Positions 41,196-51,077 of a stretch of 64,000 nucleotides of DNA are shown in pieces. The translations under genes and the position numbers were made by a program. Positions within the stretch are counted from its first letter, which is position 1, and every line of letters begins with the position of its first letter. The notes beneath the pieces are model-generated. The model did no database searches and was not told where the DNA came from. It saw only the letters and a program-made list of their open reading frames with translations. This DNA comes from Spartinivicinus marinus (GTDB lineage Bacteria; Pseudomonadota; Gammaproteobacteria; Pseudomonadales; Zooshikellaceae): NCBI RefSeq assembly GCF_026309355.1, contig NZ_JAPJZK010000001.1, positions 6,282,501 through 6,346,500 on the forward strand. Reading direction: 5' to 3'.

Positions 41196-41918
41196 TTAAA
41201 AACGCTTAACCAACCTGAACAAGCAAATAAGCCCAATTCCAAATAAGAAAATAAAACTTGGCTCAGAGACTGGCACTACCGGTTGAGCTACATAACCATA
41301 TTGTAAGTGGTCAACTTCAATTCCACCTACCGCATTGCTGATAAAAATGCTGGATATGCCGTTTGGATTGGTAATACCGAAAAAGCGGTCTTCATCAGTT
41401 TGCCCAGCATGGCCTCTGGTCGCGATGTTGACTGGACCAATACTTCCCAGACTAACATCGGCTGAATCAAATGCTTCGAAAAAAGTAGCCCCTAAGCCAT
41501 CCGTCCAAACAATTCCTACATGAGTAGGTAAGGCTCCTAATTCATTGGCATCAAAGCTAAAGGTGATACCATCTTTGCCACTCCAGCTAAAATAGGAATC
41601 ACCTGCTAATCCATTACCATCTAACACACCGTCATCTGCATCCACCGAGTCATGGATTCTAGGCCCATACACCACACTGGTTACCCCACCTGCTGAAGCA
41701 CTAATACCAGGGGTGTTTAACTGGTGATCTTCAAAATTTTCCAGATAAAAATAATTAAAATTCTTCCCTGCAAAAGGGCTGTCTGCTACACAACCAGGTG
41801 TAACAGAACCATCAAAACATTGGTAAGGGGCTGGATTTATTAATCCTGCTATGGCTAGAGTTGGCAAGCATAAGGCAACCGATGCTAACCAGGTTAATGG
41901 CTTTTTTAATAACTTCAT
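41196..41918 (-). CDS. PEP-CTERM-like (SEP variant) exported protein
   Basis: 240 aa. It has a signal peptide (MKLLKKPLTWLASVALCLPT, cleavage near AIAG). The beta-rich body contains FYLENFEDHQLNTPGISASAG and a cysteine pair near the N-terminus. The C-terminal hydrophobic anchor VSEPSFIFLFGIGLICLFRL ends in VKRF. The motif is SEP rather than PEP. It is probably in one transcript with the two PEP-CTERM genes that follow. Confidence 0.82.
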   Translation of the reverse strand: MKLLKKPLTWLASVALCLPTLAIAGLINPAPYQCFDGSVTPGCVADSPFAGKNFNYFYLENFEDHQLNTPGISASAGGVTSVVYGPRIHDSVDADDGVLDGNGLAGDSYFSWSGKDGITFSFDANELGALPTHVGIVWTDGLGATFFEAFDSADVSLGSIGPVNIATRGHAGQTDEDRFFGITNPNGISSIFISNAVGGIEVDHLQYGYVAQPVVPVSEPSFIFLFGIGLICLFRLVKRF

Positions 41919-42087
41919 TTTACTACTACTTGGTAAATGTAAAATTTTTATTTGCTAATCGATTTTTTGCTACGATTAGCAAAGGGTGAAAAAAGAGCAG
42001 TTAATACTAAGAGCAATTAACTGCAATATTAGTTTGGTGTACTACAAATATCCTAGTTATTGTTATTAGTAAGGCTTTTGTGATTAT

Positions 42088-42528
42088 CTATCCTAGTTCT
42101 TCCTTATAAATCAAATACACTTTTTTGCCATATGCAGAGGCGGTACTTTCTAAGCTTTCTCCATCATTATTCTCTATACTTTGATCTGCCCCCAAATCAA
42201 TTAACTTCTTAGTATGAGAAAAATTTATTTCTTTGCCGCTTTGAATGGCTCCGTCGATATCTAAATCAAATGCGAGTAACAAGGGTGTACACCCTTGTTT
42301 ATCTTGTGCATTAACATCGGCACCATTTTCAATAAGCCACTCAACCACTCTGTCTAAACCATTCAGCGCAGCAATGTGAATAAGCTGCCAACCATTACGA
42401 CTAGTTCGCTTAGTTATACTGCCACCAAGATTAAAATACTCTTTAATTTGAGAAAGCCAGGCCTCTTCAACCTTGGAATACTCACCGTCATGATTAAATA
42501 GTGAATCCACAAGTTCATCAACACTCAT
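42088..42528 (-). CDS. ankyrin-repeat protein, probable immunity protein of the RHS toxin
   Basis: 146 aa, cytoplasmic, no signal peptide. Ankyrin repeats are visible: NGWQLIHIAALNGLDRVVEW with LIENGADVNAQD, then GCTPLLLAFDLD..., then HTKKLIDLGADQSIENNDG. It starts 33 bp after the RHS toxin stop on the same strand, with CGGGG upstream of the ATG. Small genes directly after polymorphic-toxin tips usually encode immunity proteins, and ankyrin proteins have been proposed in that role. The immunity function is inference from position. Confidence 0.8.
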   Translation of the reverse strand: MSVDELVDSLFNHDGEYSKVEEAWLSQIKEYFNLGGSITKRTSRNGWQLIHIAALNGLDRVVEWLIENGADVNAQDKQGCTPLLLAFDLDIDGAIQSGKEINFSHTKKLIDLGADQSIENNDGESLESTASAYGKKVYLIYKEELG

Positions 42529-42561
42529 GCAGTACCCCGAAAAATATTAATTTAAAACCTA

Positions 42562-45500
42562 TCAACGCTTTTTGTGAGTTGTTGATGACAAAACAGAACT
42601 TTTCATCACAAAAAGCTTAGGGTGCCTTAACTTAAAGGCTGTACCAACCCTCGTACAAGAGCCACAAAAATTCAACTCCGAAACAACCCTTACCAAACCA
42701 GTAGTAGACGTAGTAAAACGGCTTGTCATAGTAGAATACAGTTTTACCTCAGCATCAAACGACCTATTATGACCATCCCACCCAGTTTGCAAGGAAACGG
42801 GTATTCCTTCAGTACCTGGCAGGGTTCTACCACTTACGCCAATAATGCTATCAACTCCTGAAGTGGTAATATAATCTGCAAATGCAACATTACGTTGGCC
42901 GGCCCTTAATCCCAAAGTTCGTCGAATGAAGCTTATTCTTTCACTATCGGACTTAAATATTCTACAAATCTTATGCTCTTTACCTGGCTTCTCACAATTA
43001 AATTTCTTTAAGAATTTTTTTCCTAGTATTTTGAATAATTTAATTCCACCTAAACTAGCAAGTGCAAACATTCCAGCTTGAGCTGCTGTGATACTTTCAC
43101 CATTTGACACCACCCCAAACAGGTCATAGGCAGAGCTTGCAATATTTAGAGTGGTAAGAATGCCCGCCACATTAAAACCGACGCCAAATGATGGTAAACC
43201 AAAGTTCCCAGTTGGGTCGGTGTAATTAACGGGGTCTACATTGGCATAAAGGTATTTATGCAGCGTAACTGGATCATGATTAACCCCCATCCAGGTATCC
43301 ATCTGGGTAAAGCGGGCAGCTTTTTGGTTGTAATAACGCGCCCTGAGATAGTACTGATCCAACCCTGAATCAAACTGCTCACCAGTAAATAGGTAGTTGT
43401 TCTTGGTATTGCCCATTGAGTTCAGCAATACCCCGAAGGCTTCATAGTTATAGGTATCAGTAGTAGCACCTGCGGCGTCCGTTAAGGCTCGGGTGCTACC
43501 GAGTCCGTCGTAATGGTAGTAGCTTGAAGCACCATTACGGTCCTGACTGATTAGGTCATCGCCATAGGTGTAGTTGACTTGGTTTGCCCCATCACTCTCG
43601 ACCAGCACCTGAGCATAATCGCGGTTTTCATCGACGATAAACTGAGTGGTGACACCATTTTCCGTTTTACCAGTACGAATACCGTTGTGGTTGTAACGAT
43701 AGCTTGTGGTTTTCCCTTCCTTTTCGGCTGATGCCAGTTTGTTTTTGGCATCGTAGGTATAAGTGGTGACCTTGTTATCTAAGGTTTCAGTCAGGGTACT
43801 GCCATTATTGTCGTAGGTATAACGGCTACCCCCTTGTTGGGTCAGCCTATCGTTGGAGTCATAGGTATAACGTGTCGTGACGCCATCAGCCACGCTTTGG
43901 GTGCGGTTGCCCACTTTATCGTATTGATAGCTGGCACTGTAGTTACCATTGACGGCATCGGTAATGGTTTCGCTGGTTAACCGATACAGCTGGTCGTAGC
44001 TATAGGCGGTGGTTCTACCATTACTCTCATCAATTTGGGTCCGCCGGCCGGTTGGGTGCAGGGTATAGCTATAGGACTGTATTAACCCACCGCCCTGGCT
44101 AAAGGTTTCCAGCTTGGTTAGGCGATTTAAACTGTCATAGCTATAGACCTGACTGGTACCGTTGGGGTAGCTAACACTGGTGCGGTTACCCACGGCATCA
44201 TAGCCATAAGTGGTTGTGCCCTTAGCATCGGTGACACTTTGCAGACGATTCAGTTTGTCATAGTTGTAGTCAGTGGTAAGCACCTGACCACTAGCCTGAG
44301 CCACTTGCACCTGAGTACGGTTACCCACCGGATCATATTGATAGTGGATAACAGAGCCATCGGGCTTGGTTTCACTGGTCAATCGATCCTGCTGATCATA
44401 GTTGTAGGTTGTGGTTTGTAACGGGCCATTCACTGGCGTTACCTGCACTTGAGTGCGGTTACCCATGGCATCGTATTGAAAAGCTTCTACCCGGCCATCG
44501 GCATATTCACTTTGGATCAAGCGGTTCATACTGTCGTATTGATGGCGAGTAACCTGACCATTAAAGTCAGTCTGTTCAGTCAGGTTGCCATTGCCATCGT
44601 AACTAAAGCCTTCCGTTTGCCCCATTGGTAAGGTACGGGATGTGACTCGGCCCAACGCATCATAGGCCCAGCGAGTGGTGCGACCTTCCGCATCGGTTTG
44701 AGTGAGCTTATTACCCGCCGAGTCATAGCTAAATGTGGTCGTGCCACCTAACGCATCAGTTACTTTGGTTAACCGACCTAACTTGTCGTACTCGTAGGTG
44801 GTTTTCACACTGGCCTGATCGGCCTGGCTGGTACGACGAGATAAGGCATCTAAGGTTGAGGTTTGCTTGGAGCCATTGTGATAGCGCGTTTCTATACGCT
44901 GATCCAACTTATTGTACACATAGCTCCTGCGGTGGCCTTTGGCATCCACCTCTGCAATCAGATTGCCTTCTGCATCGTATTCAAAGCGGTGCTCATTACC
45001 GGCTGCATCACGGCTTAAAGTACGGCGCCCAGCTGCATCGTACTCATACTCGGTACGATTACCATTGGCATCAATCTCTGCAGTCACTCGGCCGATAGCA
45101 TCATAGACAGTTTGGGTGCTAGAACCATCAGGATAAGTAACTTTGGTTTGCCGGTTCAGCGCATCATAACTGTATTGCGTGGTACGACCCGCTTTGTCCG
45201 TTTCACTCAGCAGGTTACCTTCCCTGTCATAGGTCTTGGTCGCTACTGATCCATCGGAGTAACGGGTGCTAATTAGACGACCATAGGCGTCATAAGCCAT
45301 TTCAGTCCGCTGACCTAAGGCATCGACAGTCCCCACCTCACGGCCGGCTAAGTCATAAACAGTCGTGGTCACATTGCCCAGCGGATCGGTGGTTTTAATC
45401 ACCCGGTTGCGCGCATCGTAAACATAACGTGTGGTTTCGGCTGCACCATTACGGGTACGCGTCTCGGTTAGCACATTGCCATTAGCATCGTAGCTATAGC

Positions 45501-48500
45501 GAGTGACATGACCTTCAGCATCGGTTTCGGTGAGCTTGTTGCCATCCTTGTCATAGGTGTATTGTGTTGCATTACCCAACACATCAACGGTTCGGGTGAC
45601 AAGTCCTTGGGCATTAATCGTATTACCTGCCACCTTGCCGTTAGGGTCTGTCACCGTTAATAAATTACCTAAACTGTCATAGGTATTGTGGAAGGTATTA
45701 CCCCGAGCATCGGTAATCTGGGTTTCCTGACCGCGAGTGTTATAGCTATAAGTAGTGGTATTGCCTAAGGCATCCACTTGAGTTAGCTGATCATTTTTAT
45801 CGTTATAGGTAGCAATTTGGGTAAAGCCCAAAGCATCCACCTGGGTTAATTGATTACCCCGTGCGTCATAGGTATAAGAGGTGGTATTGCCTAACGCATC
45901 AATACGGGTGAGGACATTACCTTGCTCATCATAAAACAGTTGGGTGATATTGCCGTTACGATCAGTGACCAGTGAAAAACGGCCTGCTAAATCATGATTA
46001 AACTCGGTACGGTTACCATCACTGTCTTCCTGAGCTATCAACTTCCCTTTATCGTCATAGATATTTTTTACCAGCTTGCGGCCCAGCGGATCTTTAATAT
46101 CCAACAAACCGTGCTGCTGATTATAGGTATAAGTGGTGGTGGCATTAAGTTGATCAGTGGCCTTCACTAAGTCCTGCTGAGCACTATACGAGTATTGTAG
46201 GGTATTACCCTTAGGGTCAGTAATGCTGGTAATCTTGCCATCCCCATCACGATTAAACAGCACACTTTTACCGCTAGAGTGAACAATACCCGCATCGCTA
46301 TACGTCAGGGTGTGTCCCGTAGGAACGGTGACTTTAGTGATACCAAAATTCTGATCCAGCTCATAAACATAGCCGGCACGGGTCGTTAATTGATAACGAT
46401 TAGGGTTGATAGGGTTAGTGAAAGTACCTGTTTCTACTAGGTTACCGTTCACTAAGCGCGCCGTGTTGTCCCCCATAATTTTCAGTGTCGACTGGGTATC
46501 ACCCACAGGCTCAAGGGATAAAGTGACATCCAGTTGTGCACTGAGGTTATTACACTGCGGCGTGGCTTTAACTTCAAACACTTCCTGGTCACCATCAGGT
46601 AAAGTCACAATCACCTGGGGTGCGCCATTAGGCTCTACACAATAACGGGTCAAGACATTGAATGGCCCATATTTATAGCTGTTAAGGGACCAATATTTGC
46701 CAGGCACCCGGGTTTCTTCAATTTTTACGTCCTGATAACCCACACTCCAGCCATAACCAAAATCCAGTTTTTCATGGCGGCGACGACTGTCGTAAGTACG
46801 AGTGACTCGAATCGGAATACCAGCCACTGGAATAGTTAAATCTTCTACGGTGAAAGAGAAATTACCTACTTTCATATCGCCGTTTACACGATAAGTCACC
46901 TGCTGAGACTGCTCATTACCACTGACATCGCGAGCAATTAACGCAATATTATATAAACCATTGACTAACTGGGTAGGATCAAATTGACCTAATACCCCAT
47001 CCACTACAGGTGTCGTACTTTTAGTTATTTCTGTGAATTGATTTTTACCAGCAGGGGAAATTAATAACCGATAATCGACAAAATTATCATCCGTCGCCGT
47101 ACCCACTATTTCAACAGGCGCTAAAATTTCACTATCAGTTGCTGGTGTTTTAATTTCTACTGTGGGCTTAGTTGCATCATTCGGATCACGAACACTAAAC
47201 TGACCAGTTGTAGATACCAATTGTTTGGTATCTTTAGCAGTGGCAGCTAAAGAATAATTACCAACTGTGTCGCCCGTAACAATGGCACGACCATTATTAT
47301 CTAAAGCAACCGCATTTCCATTCACTGTTAGCGTTAGGTTAATAGCACCTACCCCACCAGTGGTTATCACAGAAACTGTCGTGGTTTGACCTTTATCAAT
47401 GACAGCCGGAGTCGCTACTACAGATACTGTTAAGGGCAGCGCTTGTTTCGCGACGTTGATGGTAAAGCTTTGCTCAATATAAGCTTGGGCATCGGCGGCT
47501 CTTACCACAACATTATGAACACCCGCTTGGCCAGCGGTTGGTGTCCAATTAATTGCGCCAGATGCACGGTCAATTTGCATTCCAGCCGGTGCTGTGGTCA
47601 AGCTATAAGAAATCGCATCACCATCTGCATCGCTAGCAATCACTGCATATTGATAAGCGGTATCAACCGCGCCATTGGCCAGCGGTGTAGAGGTAATGGT
47701 GGGTGGGGTATTTTGAGCACCAGCCGTGACATGGATGGTAAAGGTCTGCGTGGCAATCCCCCCATTACCGTCTTCAGCCCGGACGACGACTTCATTAGCG
47801 CCTTGCTGGTTATTGGCAGGGGTCCAGCTAATCAGGCCACTATTGGCATTGATCGTCATGCCCTTGGGGGCTGCCTCCAGCTGATACGTCAATGAGTCTC
47901 CATCAGCATCCGTCGCTGTGACGGTATAACGATAAGCTTGTCCAGCATTTGCAGCGGTACCGGGGGAACTGGTAATAACCGGTGACTTATTGACCACCGC
48001 ATTGACGGTCACCGTAAATTGTTGACTGGTAACGCCACCTTTACTGTCAGTCACGCGGACACTGACACTGTTGACACCAATCTGCTGTTGAGTGGGCGTC
48101 CAGTTGATCAAGCCTGAAGTCGGATTAATAGTCATGCCAGTGGGTGCAACTTCCAAGCGGTAAGTCAGCGTGTCACCATTCGCATCCGTGGCTGTGACAG
48201 CATACGAATAAGCCTGTGCCACTTGGGCTTGAGTTGCTGGCGAGGAAGTGATCGTAGGTGGGTTGTTATTATTGGCCCCACCGCCAGCGGCAATCGTGAA
48301 TGTCTGCTTGGTCACCCCGCCACGCAGGTCAGTGACTTCGATACTCACCGTATAGTCACCCCGTTGTGTAACCGCAGGCACCCAGGTAATCAGCCCATTG
48401 TCCTCATTGATGAGCATGGCCGCCGGTGCTTCGAGTAAGCGATAACGCAGCTTATCGTTATCCACATCCGTAGCTTCAACATCATAGGTATAGGTTGTTA

Positions 48501-50970
48501 ATAAAGGAGCCGATCGTCCTGGCGTACTTGTAATCACTGGTGGTGTATTTATTTCACCTGGGGCTAGCACCGCAAGGGTATACTGCTGTTGATCAATGCC
48601 CGCTTTATTATCAGTGACCTCAACAATAATCTCATGAAATTTCCCATGAGCATTTGGCACCCAGCTGATCACACCGGACTGCTCATCAATGGTCATTCCA
48701 TTGGGGGCATTTTTTAACGAGAATTTTAACGGATCATTATCAGGGTCTGTTGCAGTTACCAGGTACTGATAGTTTTCACCTGAACGAGCAACAATATTAG
48801 GCGTTGAAGTAATTATTGGTGAGCGTTGAACAGTCACGGTAAAACTTTGCTCAATATTGGCGCCCTGAAGATCAATTGCGCGAATTTTTACCGGATAGGA
48901 TTTATGCAGGTTGCTGTTATCTGGTGTCCATACCAATAACCCAGTGCCAACATAAAATGACATACCCGCTGGGCCTTCCACTAGCTCGTAACGCACCTGG
49001 TCACCAACATCGCTATCCGTCGCAATAACATTGTATGAAAATGATTTATCTAATACGGCATATTGTGCTGCTTTACTAGTAAATTTAGGCACCTCATTAA
49101 TATCATTTAATTGGATAGCAAAGCGCTGGGTATCCTTTGCACCTGCCTTATCTTCAGCGTCTATCCACACCAGAGGTAAACGGATAGTGTTGTTGTTTTC
49201 GTTGCACTCTAAAAGATCCTGACTTTCTTCGTCAATAACCGCTTCCAATAAAGTACGATCTGAATTCAGTACAGGCCCTTTAAATGTTAGCTGAGCGATC
49301 TCACCAGCTGCCAAAGGAGGTACTTTAGCTGTACCAATTGGCAGCTTAAAAGATGCTCCTCCCACTTGATGAAAAAACGCTGACTTTAGATTTACACTTG
49401 TTTCCTTTTTGCTAGGCCCACTACCGCGATTTAACACAGAAACACGATAAGTGTCTTCTGTTTTACCCGGTATCAGCTCAACAGAGTCAACGATTAAATC
49501 GGCTGATTTTTCCCTGGGTAATAAGCGTGCTCGGTAAAATACTTCACTTTGAGAATGCACATAAAAACCAAAGCGTCCTTTTAAATAGGTATCATCTGGT
49601 ATAGAGAACGCTTGAAGTAACCGATTGCCTTGAGCCACATAAATATGGGTTAAACCGGGTCTAACATCTAAAATTATTTTGTAATCAACATGGTATTCCC
49701 AACGAAGTTTTGGGTTTGCAAACAACTTGACATCCGTTGGGTGCTCTCCTTCAAATCGAGGTTCTGGCGTAGCAATTTTTGTCACATCCATTCCCACACC
49801 ATTTCCATGATCCCAACGGAATCGATAATAGTGGCTTTTATCTTGGAAGCCCCAAACAAAACCAAAATGATCGTTATCACCACCCTCATTACGCAAACTA
49901 ATTTCCATCACTCCATCAGATAGCTCAATATCAGATAGCAAAATGGAAGGTGCTCCATTTCCATAGGTAATTGCTACTGTCCCATTATCTTCAAACCCCC
50001 AGCTTTGTGACCCACCATGGCTGCCTTTATCTCTTAATACTGTCCATTTTGATGCATCAATAAAGGGCTCATTGGTTGATTGGGGTACTGAACAAAAAGG
50101 ATTGGTTGCTTTTGAGTAAACAGGCAAATGATCGGAACCACTCCAACGAAACTCACCTGTTTTTGAATTTAAAGCTACATTATCAAGAAAACCTCTATTT
50201 TTATAGTTAATCACATCACCTTGATCAGGATCGGTTGCATCAACATCGTAAATAAAAGGCTCGTTTTCATTGGTTGATAAGGGTGGTGTGCTGGTAATAA
50301 TAGGTGGGTGATTAACTGAAGGATCTTTTACTTCAACTACGAAGTTCTGCTCAGTATATTTTGCAGCTGCATCGTAGGCACGCACAATAACACAATGTTT
50401 ACCCACTTGATTTTTACCCGGTAGCCAGTTAATTACACCGGTTGTTAGGTTAATTGTCATGCCATCCGGAAACTGGCTTAGCATGTAGCTGACTTGATCA
50501 CCAGCATTTGGATCTGTGGCATTAACATCGTAGACATAAGCCGTATTGACTGCGGCTTGGGCTGGAGCAGTTGTTTGAATAACGGGGCTTTTATTACGAC
50601 GATTGGGTCTTGAGCGAGTGGTTTTAGCAAAAGCAATGGTTGATCGGCTAGACTCAACCTGTTGTGTATTTATATCTGCGACTTGATAATAAAAAATCTG
50701 TTCCAGAGGTAATCTATCATCCAAATAAGTCGAATAGCTACTACTGGTCGTTGCTATTGCTGTAAACGGGCCAGAGGGAGAGCTAGCACGATAAATACGG
50801 TATTGATTTGCACCGGTATGTTGCCAAGTTAATTGTATTTTTTGTCGTTTGGCACGCGCTTGCAATGTACTTTTACAAGCAGAAGCTGATGGAGATAAAG
50901 TTGATGCACTTACAGTACTAACCTGAAAACCACAAGTCATTGCAACAGCTAAAGTAATAAGAAAACGCAT
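42562..50970 (-). CDS. giant secreted RHS/YD-repeat polymorphic toxin with deaminase-like C-terminus
   Basis: 2802 aa. In order: signal peptide (1-22); FN3-like (35-115); cadherin-like/He_PIG repeats (130-275); thrombospondin C-terminal-like domain (290-485); CARDB-like domain (487-605, ending ECNENNNTIRLPL); six further He_PIG repeats (600-1175); and two Ig-like domains to 1370. The RHS entry (GIPIRVTRTYDSRRR, LDFGYGWSVGYQ) precedes many YD repeats (about 1530-2470). The RHS core (YDGLGSTRALTD, YYLRARYYNQ, PVNYTDPTG) lies near 2485-2590, followed by a hydrophobic stretch. The tip from about 2655 has D2739-A-E2741, SE2765 and C2769-G-S-C2772, as in toxin deaminases of the BURPS668_1122 type. 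No VgrG or PAAR is nearby; the Sec signal suggests another export route. Confidence 0.92.
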   Translation of the reverse strand: MRFLITLAVAMTCGFQVSTVSASTLSPSASACKSTLQARAKRQKIQLTWQHTGANQYRIYRASSPSGPFTAIATTSSSYSTYLDDRLPLEQIFYYQVADINTQQVESSRSTIAFAKTTRSRPNRRNKSPVIQTTAPAQAAVNTAYVYDVNATDPNAGDQVSYMLSQFPDGMTINLTTGVINWLPGKNQVGKHCVIVRAYDAAAKYTEQNFVVEVKDPSVNHPPIITSTPPLSTNENEPFIYDVDATDPDQGDVINYKNRGFLDNVALNSKTGEFRWSGSDHLPVYSKATNPFCSVPQSTNEPFIDASKWTVLRDKGSHGGSQSWGFEDNGTVAITYGNGAPSILLSDIELSDGVMEISLRNEGGDNDHFGFVWGFQDKSHYYRFRWDHGNGVGMDVTKIATPEPRFEGEHPTDVKLFANPKLRWEYHVDYKIILDVRPGLTHIYVAQGNRLLQAFSIPDDTYLKGRFGFYVHSQSEVFYRARLLPREKSADLIVDSVELIPGKTEDTYRVSVLNRGSGPSKKETSVNLKSAFFHQVGGASFKLPIGTAKVPPLAAGEIAQLTFKGPVLNSDRTLLEAVIDEESQDLLECNENNNTIRLPLVWIDAEDKAGAKDTQRFAIQLNDINEVPKFTSKAAQYAVLDKSFSYNVIATDSDVGDQVRYELVEGPAGMSFYVGTGLLVWTPDNSNLHKSYPVKIRAIDLQGANIEQSFTVTVQRSPIITSTPNIVARSGENYQYLVTATDPDNDPLKFSLKNAPNGMTIDEQSGVISWVPNAHGKFHEIIVEVTDNKAGIDQQQYTLAVLAPGEINTPPVITSTPGRSAPLLTTYTYDVEATDVDNDKLRYRLLEAPAAMLINEDNGLITWVPAVTQRGDYTVSIEVTDLRGGVTKQTFTIAAGGGANNNNPPTITSSPATQAQVAQAYSYAVTATDANGDTLTYRLEVAPTGMTINPTSGLINWTPTQQQIGVNSVSVRVTDSKGGVTSQQFTVTVNAVVNKSPVITSSPGTAANAGQAYRYTVTATDADGDSLTYQLEAAPKGMTINANSGLISWTPANNQQGANEVVVRAEDGNGGIATQTFTIHVTAGAQNTPPTITSTPLANGAVDTAYQYAVIASDADGDAISYSLTTAPAGMQIDRASGAINWTPTAGQAGVHNVVVRAADAQAYIEQSFTINVAKQALPLTVSVVATPAVIDKGQTTTVSVITTGGVGAINLTLTVNGNAVALDNNGRAIVTGDTVGNYSLAATAKDTKQLVSTTGQFSVRDPNDATKPTVEIKTPATDSEILAPVEIVGTATDDNFVDYRLLISPAGKNQFTEITKSTTPVVDGVLGQFDPTQLVNGLYNIALIARDVSGNEQSQQVTYRVNGDMKVGNFSFTVEDLTIPVAGIPIRVTRTYDSRRRHEKLDFGYGWSVGYQDVKIEETRVPGKYWSLNSYKYGPFNVLTRYCVEPNGAPQVIVTLPDGDQEVFEVKATPQCNNLSAQLDVTLSLEPVGDTQSTLKIMGDNTARLVNGNLVETGTFTNPINPNRYQLTTRAGYVYELDQNFGITKVTVPTGHTLTYSDAGIVHSSGKSVLFNRDGDGKITSITDPKGNTLQYSYSAQQDLVKATDQLNATTTYTYNQQHGLLDIKDPLGRKLVKNIYDDKGKLIAQEDSDGNRTEFNHDLAGRFSLVTDRNGNITQLFYDEQGNVLTRIDALGNTTSYTYDARGNQLTQVDALGFTQIATYNDKNDQLTQVDALGNTTTYSYNTRGQETQITDARGNTFHNTYDSLGNLLTVTDPNGKVAGNTINAQGLVTRTVDVLGNATQYTYDKDGNKLTETDAEGHVTRYSYDANGNVLTETRTRNGAAETTRYVYDARNRVIKTTDPLGNVTTTVYDLAGREVGTVDALGQRTEMAYDAYGRLISTRYSDGSVATKTYDREGNLLSETDKAGRTTQYSYDALNRQTKVTYPDGSSTQTVYDAIGRVTAEIDANGNRTEYEYDAAGRRTLSRDAAGNEHRFEYDAEGNLIAEVDAKGHRRSYVYNKLDQRIETRYHNGSKQTSTLDALSRRTSQADQASVKTTYEYDKLGRLTKVTDALGGTTTFSYDSAGNKLTQTDAEGRTTRWAYDALGRVTSRTLPMGQTEGFSYDGNGNLTEQTDFNGQVTRHQYDSMNRLIQSEYADGRVEAFQYDAMGNRTQVQVTPVNGPLQTTTYNYDQQDRLTSETKPDGSVIHYQYDPVGNRTQVQVAQASGQVLTTDYNYDKLNRLQSVTDAKGTTTYGYDAVGNRTSVSYPNGTSQVYSYDSLNRLTKLETFSQGGGLIQSYSYTLHPTGRRTQIDESNGRTTAYSYDQLYRLTSETITDAVNGNYSASYQYDKVGNRTQSVADGVTTRYTYDSNDRLTQQGGSRYTYDNNGSTLTETLDNKVTTYTYDAKNKLASAEKEGKTTSYRYNHNGIRTGKTENGVTTQFIVDENRDYAQVLVESDGANQVNYTYGDDLISQDRNGASSYYHYDGLGSTRALTDAAGATTDTYNYEAFGVLLNSMGNTKNNYLFTGEQFDSGLDQYYLRARYYNQKAARFTQMDTWMGVNHDPVTLHKYLYANVDPVNYTDPTGNFGLPSFGVGFNVAGILTTLNIASSAYDLFGVVSNGESITAAQAGMFALASLGGIKLFKILGKKFLKKFNCEKPGKEHKICRIFKSDSERISFIRRTLGLRAGQRNVAFADYITTSGVDSIIGVSGRTLPGTEGIPVSLQTGWDGHNRSFDAEVKLYSTMTSRFTTSTTGLVRVVSELNFCGSCTRVGTAFKLRHPKLFVMKSSVLSSTTHKKR

Positions 50971-51019
50971 ACCGCTCTCGTCTCCCTAGGCTCTTAAAGC
51001 CTTTTTTAAAATTAGAGAT

Positions 51020-51041
51020 ATACCCTTATCCTCAAGGGTAT
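51020..51041 (-). terminator. weak terminator candidate between the SEP-CTERM gene and the RHS gene
   Basis: Perfect 8-bp arms ATACCCTT / AAGGGTAT around 6 nt, followed on the minus strand by an AU-rich run. It lies 37 bp after the stop of the gene at 51078-51821 and 50 bp before the RHS start. Confidence 0.4.
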
Positions 51042-51077
51042 TAAAAATACTGAGTGATTTATACGCTAATTAAAGCA

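Noticed and set aside
44733-45098. 121-codon plus-strand frame inside the RHS gene
   Set aside because: Antisense shadow of the YD repeats; the His/Trp/Arg-rich composition follows from that.
47443-47895. 150-codon plus-strand frame inside the RHS gene
   Set aside because: Antisense shadow of the He_PIG repeats.
42562-50970. RHS gene as a CRISPR-like or simple tandem repeat array
   Set aside because: The repeats are protein-level YD and He_PIG repeats with diverged DNA, not identical spaced repeats.
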